Counted from the first letter of the stretch, positions 8,489 through 16,848 are shown. The stretch: 59,969 nucleotides of DNA from an uncultured Ruminococcus sp. (GCA_905234015.1 CAJOFK010000022.1:1-59969), one strand, 5' to 3'. Notes: generated by a model from the letters alone, not told the origin. Numbers and translations are program-made.

Positions 8489-8600
8489 ACTTTATAAGAA
8501 ACTGCGTTCCTTATAAAGTAAAAAAACATTTTATATTTCCCGCTCAGTTGCGCCCTGCGTGCGCACGAGCGATGGATATATAGGTGCGCACGCTTTCTTG
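8484..8600 (+). repeat. Family A intergenic repeat, short form (copy A2)
   Basis: It runs from the T-run of the serA terminator through the TTATAAG hairpin, CCCGCTCAGTTGCGCCC and the GCGTGCGCAC/GTGCGCACGC arms to CTTTCTTG. It lacks the long internal module. It separates the serine operon from the convergent HD-domain operon. Confidence 0.85.
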
Positions 8601-8615
8601 CTTTATCAGAGTTAT

Positions 8616-9155
8616 TTAAAATGCCGTAATAGGCTTTGAAGCAGGCGGCTCCTCAATACCCGCAGCACGCGGATACATAAGCTCAAACATTTTTATGCCT
8701 GCTTCGGTGCGGAAAATCTTTTCCTTAACGTTATGCGCAAGCTCCATGCTGATATGGTCCTCGTAAATATTCGCCAGGAAGTCCGCTTCTACGAGAATTC
8801 GGTACGGAGCGTTGTCGATACCCTTATATGTATGATGATTGGCGATAAGGTAACATACCTTGTCGATAAATTCCTCGTCAAAGCCGAGCCTGTCGAGCAG
8901 CTTTTCGGCCTCGGGCGGACCCTCCTGCTCCTGAAGCTCGCCGAGTGAGGAACCGTACTTTTCCTCGCTGACTTTAATTCCGATATCGTGGGTAATTGCC
9001 GCGATTTCAAGCAGATATTGAACGTCTTCGGGGAGCTTTTCGTTGAGCCCGATTGTGCGGGCGATTGTATATACCTTCATAAAATGATGGATACGTCTTA
9101 CGTCTCCGCGAAAATATTCAGTCATAGCGTTGATTGTATCATTCACCTTTGACAT
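8616..9155 (-). CDS. HD-domain phosphohydrolase
   Basis: 179 residues with HD-superfamily metal ligands: H in RRIHHFMKV near 23, the HD pair in AAITHDIGIK near 57, and H in ANHHTYKG near 107. This is a small stand-alone HD protein; the substrate (often a nucleotide or phosphate ester in the superfamily) is unknown. AAGGAG precedes the ATG. Its first 17 bases overlap the end of the DUF5662 gene, so it is the last member of a translationally coupled four-gene operon starting at 11806. Confidence 0.85.
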   Translation of the reverse strand: MSKVNDTINAMTEYFRGDVRRIHHFMKVYTIARTIGLNEKLPEDVQYLLEIAAITHDIGIKVSEEKYGSSLGELQEQEGPPEAEKLLDRLGFDEEFIDKVCYLIANHHTYKGIDNAPYRILVEADFLANIYEDHISMELAHNVKEKIFRTEAGIKMFELMYPRAAGIEEPPASKPITAF

Positions 9156-9690
9156 TACCTTTTCTCCTTATCTTTTTTATATATCTGAAAGTTTCTTTTT
9201 CGCCTTTTTCGGCGAGCATCCTGAGCAGATACTCGATTTCCTTTGAGGTATCGTCGTTGATAACCGAAATGCGGTTGTCCCTCGCCTGAAGGAAATAATC
9301 GAGCGGCTTGCTGTCGGTATAGTTTTCCTTATTATAAATCTTACTCGCCGCAACACGGTCGCAGAACATCTCTATAAGATACTTCCTCGGCATTTTAATG
9401 CCCGTCATCCGCTTCGTCTTTTTATCGTAATCCGTCCAGTATTCAAAGTGGTGGCGGTTTCTGCCCTTATGGTGCATCCATGCCTTAGAGTAGCCGTAAG
9501 CCTCGCGCTCGCCTTCGTTCGGAGAGCGGTGCCCCTGAAAGTATTTTGCGCCTGGGATAAACTCGGTGGGAGAATACTTTGAGAGGTCGTGAAGAAGTCC
9601 GCGAAGCGGTATTCCCGCACGGAAGCAGTTTGCGATTACCTTATGGCGGTGGTGCGTTATTGTTAAAAAATGTTTTATCGGATGAGCCAT
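9139..9690 (-). CDS. DUF5662 family protein
   Basis: 183 residues. His-rich and conserved-looking: ITHHRHKV, LRGLLHDLSKYSPTEF near 30-45, and HHKGRNRHHFEYW near 73-85. These match the DUF5662 family of clostridia as I recall it. The HDLSK motif resembles an HD-type metal site, so a hydrolase role is possible but unproven. Its start shares the ATGA overlap with the lipoprotein gene before it, and it overlaps the HD gene after it. Confidence 0.75.
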   Translation of the reverse strand: MAHPIKHFLTITHHRHKVIANCFRAGIPLRGLLHDLSKYSPTEFIPGAKYFQGHRSPNEGEREAYGYSKAWMHHKGRNRHHFEYWTDYDKKTKRMTGIKMPRKYLIEMFCDRVAASKIYNKENYTDSKPLDYFLQARDNRISVINDDTSKEIEYLLRMLAEKGEKETFRYIKKIRRKGNVKGE

Positions 9691-10577
9691 CAGGAAAAGT
9701 CCTCCGGATACATATGCTTAAGCATTTTTCTTAAAGTATCGAGAGCGCTGTCGCCCTGAGCGTTTATTTCGTCAAGCCTGATGATATGGATGTTCTTTTT
9801 AATTGCGGAGAGGTTCTTAAAGGCGGGCTTTTTCCTCAGGTAGTTTACAACCCTCATATCTCCGCAGAAGATGAAGTCCGGGTTCGAGAGCTTAAGCGTT
9901 TTCAGGTTTACGACGTCGCTTTTCTCGTTCTTAAAGACGTTTGACGCTCCCGTAAAGCCGAGCATCTCACAGCCCCATGTGCCGGAGTTCATCGTCCTCA
10001 TTTTACCGTCATAATAAAGATAGCATATAGTTCTTACTATACCCTTATCGTCTACGGCGTCACGGACATCCTTTAGGCTTTCGTAGAGGCTGTCGAACGC
10101 TTCGGCGCCTTTTTCTTTACCCGTTATACTGCCGCCGAGGATTGAGCCGAGCTGCCTGTAGAGAGCCTTAAGCTCCTTTACGGAAGCGGCGCTTTCGGGA
10201 GTGATTACGGTAACGCCTTTAGCCTCTAAATCGGACTTTGCTTTAGAATTAAGGCTTTCATCCGCGAAAACCATATCCGCCTTAAGCTTGATGATTTTAT
10301 CGGTTGAGGGGTTTGATGCCGCGCCGACACTCGGCACAACCTCCATCCCTTTCTGATTCACCTCGTCGCTGCGTCCCGCGAGCTTTATATCGTAGCCGAT
10401 GCAGGAGATTATATCAGCGAGGTTTTTATTAAGTATTACGATATTTTCGGGTTCACTGTTGATAACGGTTTTACCTATCTGCACGGGATATTCGCTTTTT
10501 TCGCCGCATGACGAAAGCGAAAGCGCAGATATAACCGTAACGAGCGCTAAAAGCGCCGCGAGAATTTTTCTTTTCAT
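9690..10577 (-). CDS. Metal-receptor (BtuF/FhuD-like) substrate-binding lipoprotein
   Basis: 295 residues. A signal peptide ends in a lipobox, LSLSSC, with the lipidated Cys near residue 24. The rest has the layout of helical-backbone metal receptors of ABC importers for iron-siderophore or cobalamin: VILNKNLADIISCIGYDIKLAG, then a D-rich second lobe with FIFCGDMRVV. It should sit on the outer face of the membrane. No ABC permease or ATPase for import is next to it; its neighbours are an AAA ATPase and two hydrolase-like proteins, which is unusual. It shares 4 bp with the ATPase gene upstream and an ATGA junction with DUF5662 downstream. Confidence 0.82.
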   Translation of the reverse strand: MKRKILAALLALVTVISALSLSSCGEKSEYPVQIGKTVINSEPENIVILNKNLADIISCIGYDIKLAGRSDEVNQKGMEVVPSVGAASNPSTDKIIKLKADMVFADESLNSKAKSDLEAKGVTVITPESAASVKELKALYRQLGSILGGSITGKEKGAEAFDSLYESLKDVRDAVDDKGIVRTICYLYYDGKMRTMNSGTWGCEMLGFTGASNVFKNEKSDVVNLKTLKLSNPDFIFCGDMRVVNYLRKKPAFKNLSAIKKNIHIIRLDEINAQGDSALDTLRKMLKHMYPEDFS

Positions 10578-11806
10578 TCCTGACCTCCGAGGGATTCAAT
10601 GAACTGTTTAGCGCACCTCGGCGAACGGCCGCCCCTGCCTAAGGCGAAGCGTTCCGCAAGTACGGAAAGCTCCTCGGGAGGCGTTTTTATACCTGCTCTG
10701 TCCGCTAAGGCGAAAACAATCTCGAGGTATTCCTTTTTATCGGGATTGCCGAAGCATACCGAAAGTCCGAAGCGGTCGGAAAGCGAAAGCGTTTCCTGCA
10801 TATTGTCGCGGCGGTTAACGTCGTCGGTGTCCCTGTCCGCCCAGCTTTCCTTGATAAGGTGGCGGCGGTTTGAGGTCGCGTAAATCAGCGCGTTATCGGG
10901 ACGAGCCGCAAGCCCTCCCTCAAGCACAGCCTTTAGCGAGGTGTAGTTTTTATCCTGACTCTGGAAGGAGAGGTCGTCTATAAATATGATGAACTTCATC
11001 GGAAGCGCGGCGATTTTATCAACTAAGAGCGGAAAATCCATAAGCCGCTCCTTAGGCATTTCAACAATCCGCAGACCCTCGCGCCTGAATTCGTTGCCGA
11101 TAGCTTTTACTGTTGAGCTTTTGCCCGTGCCCATATCGCCGTATAGCAGGCAGTTGTTGCAGCTTTTTCCGTGCAGAAACGCTTCGGTATTCTCGATTAC
11201 GCGGGAGCGCTGGCGCTCATAGCCGATGAAATTATTAAGCTCAATCTTATCGGGATGAACTACGGGGCGGATATCGCCGTCGCGCCATACGAACGCCTTA
11301 TATCTCGCAAACATACCGCAGCCGTTGCGGCGGTAAAATTCGGTGAGCTTTTCTATATCAACGCCGTTTTTAAACTCGTCGACAGGTTCGCCCGAGCTCC
11401 AGCGGGGGAGAGACGTGGCAATTTCGCCGAGCTGTGAGCCGAATTTATAATCGGAAAGAATATCCTCGCAGGAAAGAGTCGAGAGCTTAAGAATTGTCGC
11501 GCAGTCGGATTTTACGGCTGAGATTACATTTTCCGGCAGAGTATCAGCCTTACCGCCCGCCGCGGCGAGGGTAAAGCAGTTTTCGTCAAAAAGCGCCGCC
11601 TGAGTGATATAACGCGCGAGTGATGAGGACATCCCGCGTTCACTGAGCAGGCTGAAAAACTCGCCGTACGCGCTGATAAATTCGTCCGGCGGCGAGTTTA
11701 AGCTTTCGAGCAGCTTTTTATATGAGCTTATAACGGTTCGCCCGAGGATGCTGCGGTATACGCTAAGCGAGTTCAGCATCAGCAGGGCTTCATACGATTT
11801 AGTCAT
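10574..11806 (-). CDS. DUF815-type AAA ATPase
   Basis: 410 residues. The N-terminal ~170 residues are helical and unrecognised. The ATPase domain starts near IELNNFIGYERQRSRV, with Walker A YGDMGTGKSS near 220 and Walker B FIIFIDDLSF near 270. Sensor region YATSNRRHL and an Arg/Asp-rich stretch follow. This is the DUF815 family, a predicted ATPase of unknown client. It is the first gene of the overlapping minus-strand operon, with a promoter at 11875-11903; its own ribosome site (GGAA) is weak. Confidence 0.85.
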   Translation of the reverse strand: MTKSYEALLMLNSLSVYRSILGRTVISSYKKLLESLNSPPDEFISAYGEFFSLLSERGMSSSLARYITQAALFDENCFTLAAAGGKADTLPENVISAVKSDCATILKLSTLSCEDILSDYKFGSQLGEIATSLPRWSSGEPVDEFKNGVDIEKLTEFYRRNGCGMFARYKAFVWRDGDIRPVVHPDKIELNNFIGYERQRSRVIENTEAFLHGKSCNNCLLYGDMGTGKSSTVKAIGNEFRREGLRIVEMPKERLMDFPLLVDKIAALPMKFIIFIDDLSFQSQDKNYTSLKAVLEGGLAARPDNALIYATSNRRHLIKESWADRDTDDVNRRDNMQETLSLSDRFGLSVCFGNPDKKEYLEIVFALADRAGIKTPPEELSVLAERFALGRGGRSPRCAKQFIESLGGQE

Positions 11807-11874
11807 AATATCATTCCGTTCTTTATGCCGGGATAACCCCGAAATAAGAAATTCGCCTAATATTCTAATATACT

Positions 11875-11903
11875 ATTTTACTCCTTTTTATGATATTCGT
11901 CAA
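11875..11903 (-). promoter_or_regulatory. Promoter of the DUF815 operon
   Basis: On the minus strand TTGACG (11903-11898), a 17-bp spacer and TAAAAT (11880-11875) lie about 70 bp before the ATPase start. Confidence 0.65.
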
Positions 11904-11963
11904 TGTTTTTATTTGCCTTCAGAAATTGAGGAATAAAAAATTGAAAAAAATTTAAAAAAACAC

Positions 11964-11992
11964 TTGCATTTTGGAATTGATAGTGATATAAT
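11964..11992 (+). promoter_or_regulatory. 5S rRNA promoter
   Basis: TTGCAT (11964-11969), a 17-bp spacer and a perfect TATAAT (11987-11992) sit 24 bp before the mature 5S start. Confidence 0.8.
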
Positions 11993-12016
11993 AGTCAAGT
12001 CGTCAAGAGATGACAA

Positions 12017-12133
12017 GTTGGTGTCGATGACGCCGGGGGTCCACCTGTTCCCATACCGAACACAGAAGTTAAGCCCGGTGGTGCCGACGATAGTTGGCTG
12101 GTGACGGCCTGTGAAAATAGGGAGATGCCAACA
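12017..12133 (+). rRNA. rrf: 5S ribosomal RNA (solitary)
   Basis: The sequence shows the 5S hallmarks: GTTGGTGTCGATGACG at the 5' end, CCATACCGAACACAGAAGTT in the conserved loop B-C region, GTGCCGACGATAGTTGG, and AGGGAGATGCCAAC pairing back to the 5' end. No 16S or 23S gene lies within the window on either side. It has its own promoter and terminator, so it is an independent transcription unit. Confidence 0.95.
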
Positions 12134-12143
12134 TTTTTAAAGT

Positions 12144-12170
12144 GTCCACCCAATAGGGTGGGCGTTTTTA
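12144..12170 (+). terminator. 5S rRNA terminator
   Basis: CCACCC and GGGTGG pair around AATA, extended by G-T and G-C pairs, followed by GCGTTTTT. Confidence 0.85.
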
Positions 12171-12387
12171 TTTCTTTATAAGAAACTGCGTTCCTTATAA
12201 AGTAAAAAACATTTTATATTTCCCGCTCAGTTGCGCCCTGCGTGCGCATGTAGCGTTGCGACCGCCGCCTGTTCGCCAAAATAAGGAGTATCGCGAGTCC
12301 GTTCTTAGGACGAGAGAAACGACTTTATTTTGACGCGGAACGGATGGATATACGAAAGCTCCGCACTTAGGTGCGCACGCTTTCCTG
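12171..12387 (+). repeat. Family A intergenic repeat, long form (copy A3)
   Basis: The most complete copy. In order: the CTTTATAAG hairpin; CCCGCTCAGTTGCGCCC; the long module with CAAAATAAGG/CTTTATTTTG arms and the GTCC/GGAC hairpin; and AAAGCTCCGCACTTAGG with the GTGCGCACGC tail. It follows the 5S terminator directly. With family B copy B2 it fills most of the 388 bases between the 5S gene and the FkbM gene. Confidence 0.88.
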
Positions 12388-12389
12388 TT

Positions 12390-12440
12390 AAGTGGTTAGG
12401 GGCTAGTGGCTGGTGGTTAGTCTGTAGGTCGAGCAGACAG
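12390..12440 (+). repeat. Family B short repeat (copy B2)
   Basis: It matches 4834-4874 with a small internal duplication in the GTGGTTAGGGGCTAGTGG part, and shares AGTCTGTAGGTCGAGCAGA exactly. Here it is joined directly to the end of family A copy A3. Confidence 0.75.
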
Positions 12441-12521
12441 AATGGTAATAAAAGCTGCCTTCTTATCCCGGCTATATTTATATGCGCTTCGCGCAGGACG
12501 ACAGCTTTGCGAGGTTATTAA

Positions 12522-13577
12522 ATGCTTGGTTTTATTGATGAACTGACGTCCGTATGGGACTTTTTCAAAAATACAAATAAGCCGATTATTCTTTACGGAA
12601 TGGGCGACGGCGCGGATAAAGTTATCCGCGAATTTGACCGCCTCGGAATAAAGCCGTACGGCGTTATGGCGAGCGACGATTTCGTAAGGTATCAGAAATT
12701 TCACGGCTTCACCGTAAAAAAGCTTTCTGATTTTGAGAGCGAGCTTGATGATTTCGTTATTGCGCTCTGCTTCGCGAGCCGGCTCCCCGATGTAACGGAG
12801 CACATTATGCGCGTTGCCGAAAAACACATTTTGCGCGTCTCCTCGGTGCCCGTATTCGGCGAAACTGTCTTTAACAGGGATTTTATCCTCAAAAATAAAA
12901 ACGCCCTCAGCGAGGCGTACAGCGCGCTTTCGGACGATTTAAGCCGAAAAGTTTTCAGGGATATTATCGCCTTTCAGTACAGCGGCGAGCTTAAGTTCCT
13001 CGAAAGCTGTACAACCGGTAAGGACGAGGCGTTCATGGTGCTGAACCTCGGTAAAGATGAGGTTTACCTCGATTTAGGCGCGTATAACGGCGACACAATT
13101 GAGGAGTTTCTGCATTATACCGGTAACAGCTACGGCGCTATTATCGCATTTGAGCCGAACGCAAAGAGCTTTAAGAAGCTGAGCGATTACTGCTCGGGGC
13201 TTGAGAACGTCAGCCTGTGGCAGTTAGGCTCATATAATAAGAATACTGTGATTAATTTTAATACAAAATCCGGACGCAACTGCGCGATAAGCGACAGCGG
13301 CACTCCCGTTCAGGCGGCGAGGGTTGATACAATCCTCTGCGGTAAAAGGATATCCTACGCGAAGCTGGACGTTGAGGGCGCTGAGAAAGAGACGTTCGAG
13401 GGGATGGAAAATACGATTAAGCTGTTTAAGCCGAAGCTCAACGTTGCGGCGTATCACCGCAGCGAGGATATTTTCTCGCTGATATTACAGCTTAAGGAGC
13501 TGAACCCCGATTACAGGTTTTACCTTAGGCACCACCCCTATATTCCTCACTGGGATACAAATCTCTACTGCGTATAG
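12522..13577 (+). CDS. FkbM-family SAM-dependent methyltransferase
   Basis: 351 residues. The N-terminal ~120 residues look like a small Rossmann-type domain (KPIILYGMGDGADKVIREFD). The methyltransferase domain follows with VYLDLGAYNGDTIEEF (SAM motif I, near 180), AFEPNAKSF (acidic ribose-binding loop) and YAKLDVEGAE near 275. FkbM proteins O-methylate sugars or polyketides; the acceptor here is unknown, and no polysaccharide cluster is adjacent. A GCGAGG is placed before the ATG. It appears single-gene. Confidence 0.85.
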   Translation: MLGFIDELTSVWDFFKNTNKPIILYGMGDGADKVIREFDRLGIKPYGVMASDDFVRYQKFHGFTVKKLSDFESELDDFVIALCFASRLPDVTEHIMRVAEKHILRVSSVPVFGETVFNRDFILKNKNALSEAYSALSDDLSRKVFRDIIAFQYSGELKFLESCTTGKDEAFMVLNLGKDEVYLDLGAYNGDTIEEFLHYTGNSYGAIIAFEPNAKSFKKLSDYCSGLENVSLWQLGSYNKNTVINFNTKSGRNCAISDSGTPVQAARVDTILCGKRISYAKLDVEGAEKETFEGMENTIKLFKPKLNVAAYHRSEDIFSLILQLKELNPDYRFYLRHHPYIPHWDTNLYCV

Positions 13578-13624
13578 ACCTTCTAACGTTCGACAAGCCG
13601 TAAATCTGTCCGTTAAAACCATAG

Positions 13625-13653
13625 TTGACATCTTTCGACAAAAGTGTTACATT
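13625..13653 (+). promoter_or_regulatory. Promoter of the 13691-14074 gene
   Basis: TTGACA (13625-13630) and TACATT (13648-13653) are 17 bp apart, with TG just upstream of the -10 box (extended -10). Confidence 0.65.
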
Positions 13654-13690
13654 AAAAGGAGAGATTAAACCTGAGAAAAGGAGGCGGCTT

Positions 13691-14074
13691 ATGAAACGAG
13701 ATTTTCACTTCATACACGAGAACAGCATACCTGTTTTTAAGAAGAAAAAGCCGAAAAATCCCGCGCCTCCGATGAACGCAAAGCGAAATCCCTCTACAGC
13801 GATTCAGGATTATTCGGAGTATGACGAGGCTCAGCCCGAACGAAAAGCGGACAGGGAAGAGCCGGTAGTCATAAACGAGCCGGAGGAATTCTCCGACGAG
13901 GATATTAAGGTTTACGAGCCGAAGCGCTCGAAGAAAAAACCTCCCGCAGAGCCCGGCTCAAAAAAGGAGACTAATCGCTTTTTGTTAGCCGCGATAATTA
14001 TGGGTGCGGTAGGGGTAATGCTCCTTATAGTAGGAGTTGTTATAGCGGTAAATTATTATAATATGTATTATTAA
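13691..14074 (+). CDS. Small tail-anchored membrane protein, unknown function
   Basis: 127 residues from the ATG at 13691, which has a perfect AAGGAGG 8 bases upstream. The N-terminal ~95 residues are hydrophilic, with basic (KKKKPKNPAPPMN) and acidic (EFSDEDIKVYEP) patches. One strong C-terminal TM helix (FLLAAIIMGAVGVMLLIVGVVI is its core) ends a few residues from the stop, so the bulk should be cytoplasmic. I recognise no family. It has its own promoter and terminator. Confidence 0.75.
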   Translation: MKRDFHFIHENSIPVFKKKKPKNPAPPMNAKRNPSTAIQDYSEYDEAQPERKADREEPVVINEPEEFSDEDIKVYEPKRSKKKPPAEPGSKKETNRFLLAAIIMGAVGVMLLIVGVVIAVNYYNMYY

Positions 14075-14149
14075 CCGCACGCCCCGCAGCCGATTTCGCG
14101 CCGGGAGCCCCGGCAGCCGATTCCGCCTATGGAAAAGTTAAATAATTAA

Positions 14150-14181
14150 TAAGCCTCGCTCAACGGCGGGGCTTACTTTTT
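14150..14181 (+). terminator. Terminator of the 13691-14074 gene
   Basis: TAAGCCTCGC pairs with GCGGGGCTTA (one T-G pair) around a 6-nt loop, followed by CTTTTT. Confidence 0.85.
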
Positions 14182-14265
14182 GCATTTTTACCTTTACAAC
14201 GTATTCAATTATCAATTGACCTTCGTTTCGCTTTCCCTACGGTTTAAAAAAAGCAGCATATTGAA

Positions 14266-14300
14266 GAAAAAGAAAGGCGTACCTTGCGGTACGCCTTTTA
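14266..14300 (-). terminator. Terminator of the 14308-16599 gene
   Basis: A perfect 11-bp stem, AAAGGCGTACC with GGTACGCCTTT, and a 4-nt loop. On the minus strand it is followed by a T-rich run (CTTTTTCTTC). Confidence 0.9.
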
Positions 14301-14307
14301 AATCAGA

Positions 14308-16599
14308 TTATTTAATCTTAATCTTAGCAGTCTTCTTAACTGTCTTCTTCTTATAATCTGCGTTGCCCTTAGCTGTAACATTAACCTTGATCTTGTAAGC
14401 CTTACCCTTTGCAAGAACCTTCTTAGGCTTCTTGATGGTAATATTCTTGCCCTTGATAGAAACGTACTTACGGATCTTCTTAGTTACGCCGGACTTAACG
14501 AGCTTGTAAGAAACCTTACCCTTAGCCTTAGTTACCTTAAAGAGCTTGGAGAGCTTGAAGGTAATCTTCTTAGCATACTTCTTAGCGGAGAGCTTCTTAG
14601 CCTTAATCTTATAAGTCTTAGCCTTAACCTTGATTGTGTTAGCCTTCTTAACCTTGGTTGTAGGTGTGGGAGTAGTTGTAGCGGGCTGAGTTACGGGCTG
14701 AGTCGGAGCTATTGTAGGAGCAACTGTCGGATTCGGGTTTGTGGGAGTGCCTGTAGGAGCTTCTGTAGGAGCATCAGTTGCAACTGTTGTCTCTTCAGCT
14801 GCGCCGCCTGCTACTGTTACCTTCTGGAGGCTGGGTAAGATTACCTCAGCAGCCTGAGCTGAAGGAACGCTGTTTGTGAAGTAAGCAACCTCTGAGCCTG
14901 CCTCGAGAGCGTCGAGCTCCTCGATAGCGAGGTTAACCTGAGTGCCGCCTGTTGCGCCTGCAACTACCTCGAATGTAGCTGTTACGAATACGCCGCCGTT
15001 CTTGAAGTCGAACTTACCGGAGTTTGTTTCGCTGTCAACGCCTGTGAAGTTGAACTTAGCCATATTCTCAAGGTTCTTGTTGAGTGTGAGAGACTCTGTG
15101 ATTCCGGGGAGCTTCATTTCTGTTAACTTAAGCTTTGAGGAATCATAAGTGAGTGTACCCTGACCGTCCTCGATGAGCATCGGGGAAGTGAGGTTATATA
15201 CAACTGTTACGGTTGAGTCGGAAGCGATCTTCTCGCCTACAACTGTGCCGTTTAAGGAAGTAACTACTGTAACGCCCTTTGAATCGGGGATAGTCTCGAT
15301 CTCGGGAGCCTGTGTGGGAGCGTCTGTCTGAGGCTCTGTGGGAGCGTCTGTCTGAGGCTCTGTAGGAGCGTCTGTCTGAGGCTCTGTAGGAGCGTCTGTG
15401 GGCTCTTCGCTGCCGCCCTGTGTGGGCTCTTCGCCGCCGTTGCCGCCGGAGCCTTCAGTAATATCGCCTTCGTAGCTTGCTCTGTCTTCGCCCTGACCTG
15501 TACCTGTTACGGTAAAAGTCATTCCGTCGCTTACAGAAAGGTTGCCGGACTGAGCTGTTACGTTAGACCATGTCTGATCGGGAGCGCTACCGTCGCTTGT
15601 TGTTAAGAAAATAACTGTGTCGCAAAGACCGCTGAATGTTACCTTGTCGCCGTCAGGTGTACCTGATACATAGTGGCCTGCTGCGCCGCCGTCGTTCCAT
15701 GTCCAAGCGCCCCATGTGCCGTCGCCGAAGCTGCCGGGAACTACTGTTGCGGAGTATGAACCTTCGTCATATCCGCCTTCGCCGCCGTTGCCGCCGCTTT
15801 CGCCGGACCAATCGCCGACTACGCCGCCGTCACCGGGTGCCGCTGAAGAAAGTGTGAAAGTTGAACCGGAAACTACTAAGTCAGTTGTCTGACCGATTTT
15901 ACCGTCCCAACCGTTGTTGCTGCCGGGTGTAAAGTAAGCGAATACTACGTTTTCCTCTAAGCCTACGTAGGTGATATCAGCAGCGCTTGTGCCTGTAGCA
16001 CCTACCCAGTATCCTTCGTTATCGCCTGTCCAAGTCCATGCGCGCCAGTCAACGTATCCTGTGTCAACTGCAGAAGCGTCAAGAACTACGGTGTTGGGGC
16101 CCTGTCCGGGGCCGGGGTTGTAGCCGCCTTCGCCGCCGCCTTCGCCGCCGCCTTCGCCGCCGCCTTCGCCGCCGCCGGAGCCGCCACCTTCACCGGTGTC
16201 GCCCCAAACGCGTACGTTGTACTTGCCGTCTGTCTGAGATCCGTCAAGCCAGTAACCTTCAACGCCGAGGTCTGAGCAATCTACTGTCTGAGGGCCGTCT
16301 ATGCCCTTTGTGAATACTAAACCTGTAACTCCGTCGGGGATAGAAGCGGAGAAATTGTGGCTTCCGTATCCGTTGTCGCCGTCGTCGTTCATCGGAACGC
16401 CGGGCCACTGGGATTCTGAAGAGCCCCAATAATGAACATACATAGTTCCCCAACCGAGGTTGTCTGTAACATGGATAGTAGTATCACCTGTTACAGCCTT
16501 ATCTGTCTCAGCAGCCGATACGCCCGCTACCGATAAAACGGAGAGAACTAAAAGAACTGCCAAGAAGATACTTGTTAATTTCTTTAAAGATGTCTTCAT
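14308..16599 (-). CDS. Secreted starch-binding, cohesin-like surface protein
   Basis: 763 residues. Signal peptide 1-30. Residues ~40-134 resemble CBM26/CBM25 starch-binding modules (GWGTMYVHYWG, SQWPGVPM). A GGGE linker (138-158) precedes two related Trp-rich modules, ~165-265 (DWRAWTWTGDNEGYW) and ~283-380 (TWGAWTWNDGG), shared with the 35750 protein. A QTDAPTEP linker is followed by a cohesin-like beta domain at ~445-600 (VVYNLTSPM, LTYDSSKLKL, FNFTGVDSETNSG). A TP-rich linker and a very Lys-rich end (655-763) could stick to the wall; no LPxTG is present. I infer a scaffoldin or starch-capture protein on the cell surface. A strong AGAAGGAGG site, and the starch-gene promoter motif upstream. 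Confidence 0.82.
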   Translation of the reverse strand: MKTSLKKLTSIFLAVLLVLSVLSVAGVSAAETDKAVTGDTTIHVTDNLGWGTMYVHYWGSSESQWPGVPMNDDGDNGYGSHNFSASIPDGVTGLVFTKGIDGPQTVDCSDLGVEGYWLDGSQTDGKYNVRVWGDTGEGGGSGGGEGGGEGGGEGGGEGGYNPGPGQGPNTVVLDASAVDTGYVDWRAWTWTGDNEGYWVGATGTSAADITYVGLEENVVFAYFTPGSNNGWDGKIGQTTDLVVSGSTFTLSSAAPGDGGVVGDWSGESGGNGGEGGYDEGSYSATVVPGSFGDGTWGAWTWNDGGAAGHYVSGTPDGDKVTFSGLCDTVIFLTTSDGSAPDQTWSNVTAQSGNLSVSDGMTFTVTGTGQGEDRASYEGDITEGSGGNGGEEPTQGGSEEPTDAPTEPQTDAPTEPQTDAPTEPQTDAPTQAPEIETIPDSKGVTVVTSLNGTVVGEKIASDSTVTVVYNLTSPMLIEDGQGTLTYDSSKLKLTEMKLPGITESLTLNKNLENMAKFNFTGVDSETNSGKFDFKNGGVFVTATFEVVAGATGGTQVNLAIEELDALEAGSEVAYFTNSVPSAQAAEVILPSLQKVTVAGGAAEETTVATDAPTEAPTGTPTNPNPTVAPTIAPTQPVTQPATTTPTPTTKVKKANTIKVKAKTYKIKAKKLSAKKYAKKITFKLSKLFKVTKAKGKVSYKLVKSGVTKKIRKYVSIKGKNITIKKPKKVLAKGKAYKIKVNVTAKGNADYKKKTVKKTAKIKIK
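15311..15402 (-). repeat. 24-bp tandem coding repeat (QTDAPTEP units)
   Basis: About four near-identical 24-bp units encode the Thr/Pro linker before the cohesin-like domain. Such arrays can change copy number by slippage. Confidence 0.8.
16124..16185 (-). repeat. 12-bp tandem coding repeat (GGGE units)
   Basis: Repeats of a CCGCCGCCTTCG-type 12-mer (plus strand) encode the Gly/Glu linker after the first starch-binding-like module. Confidence 0.8.
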
Positions 16600-16631
16600 G
16601 AGAAAATCCTCCTTCTAAATTTACATTTTAT

Positions 16632-16676
16632 ATTGTAACATTGTTTTAACTTTTTATCTATTGGCAAAATACTCAA
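16632..16676 (-). promoter_or_regulatory. Starch-gene promoter with shared 20-bp motif (copy 1)
   Basis: On the minus strand TTGAGTATTTTGCCAATAGA (16676-16657) is followed by TACAAT (16637-16632), whose first base is 39 bases after the motif start. The -35 position has no TTGACA-like hexamer. The same motif at the same spacing precedes the 30262 gene and, with one extra base, the 35750 gene. Confidence 0.75.
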
Positions 16677-16848
16677 ATAAGTTTGTATTTTTTGGTGAAT
16701 TTGTCATTATAGTGAACAGTTATAGAAAAACCTCGGGGTTTTGAAGAGAAATATTAGTAAAAATTACCCTGTTTCATGTGGTTATTTTTCCTTGTTTTTA
16801 TTCTTAATGCTTTTCCTATATATAATCACTGATTTTCCGATAACTTTA

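Noticed and set aside
9690..10577. A complete iron or cobalamin ABC importer
   Set aside because: Only the binding lipoprotein is present; neither permease nor importer ATPase genes are next to it.
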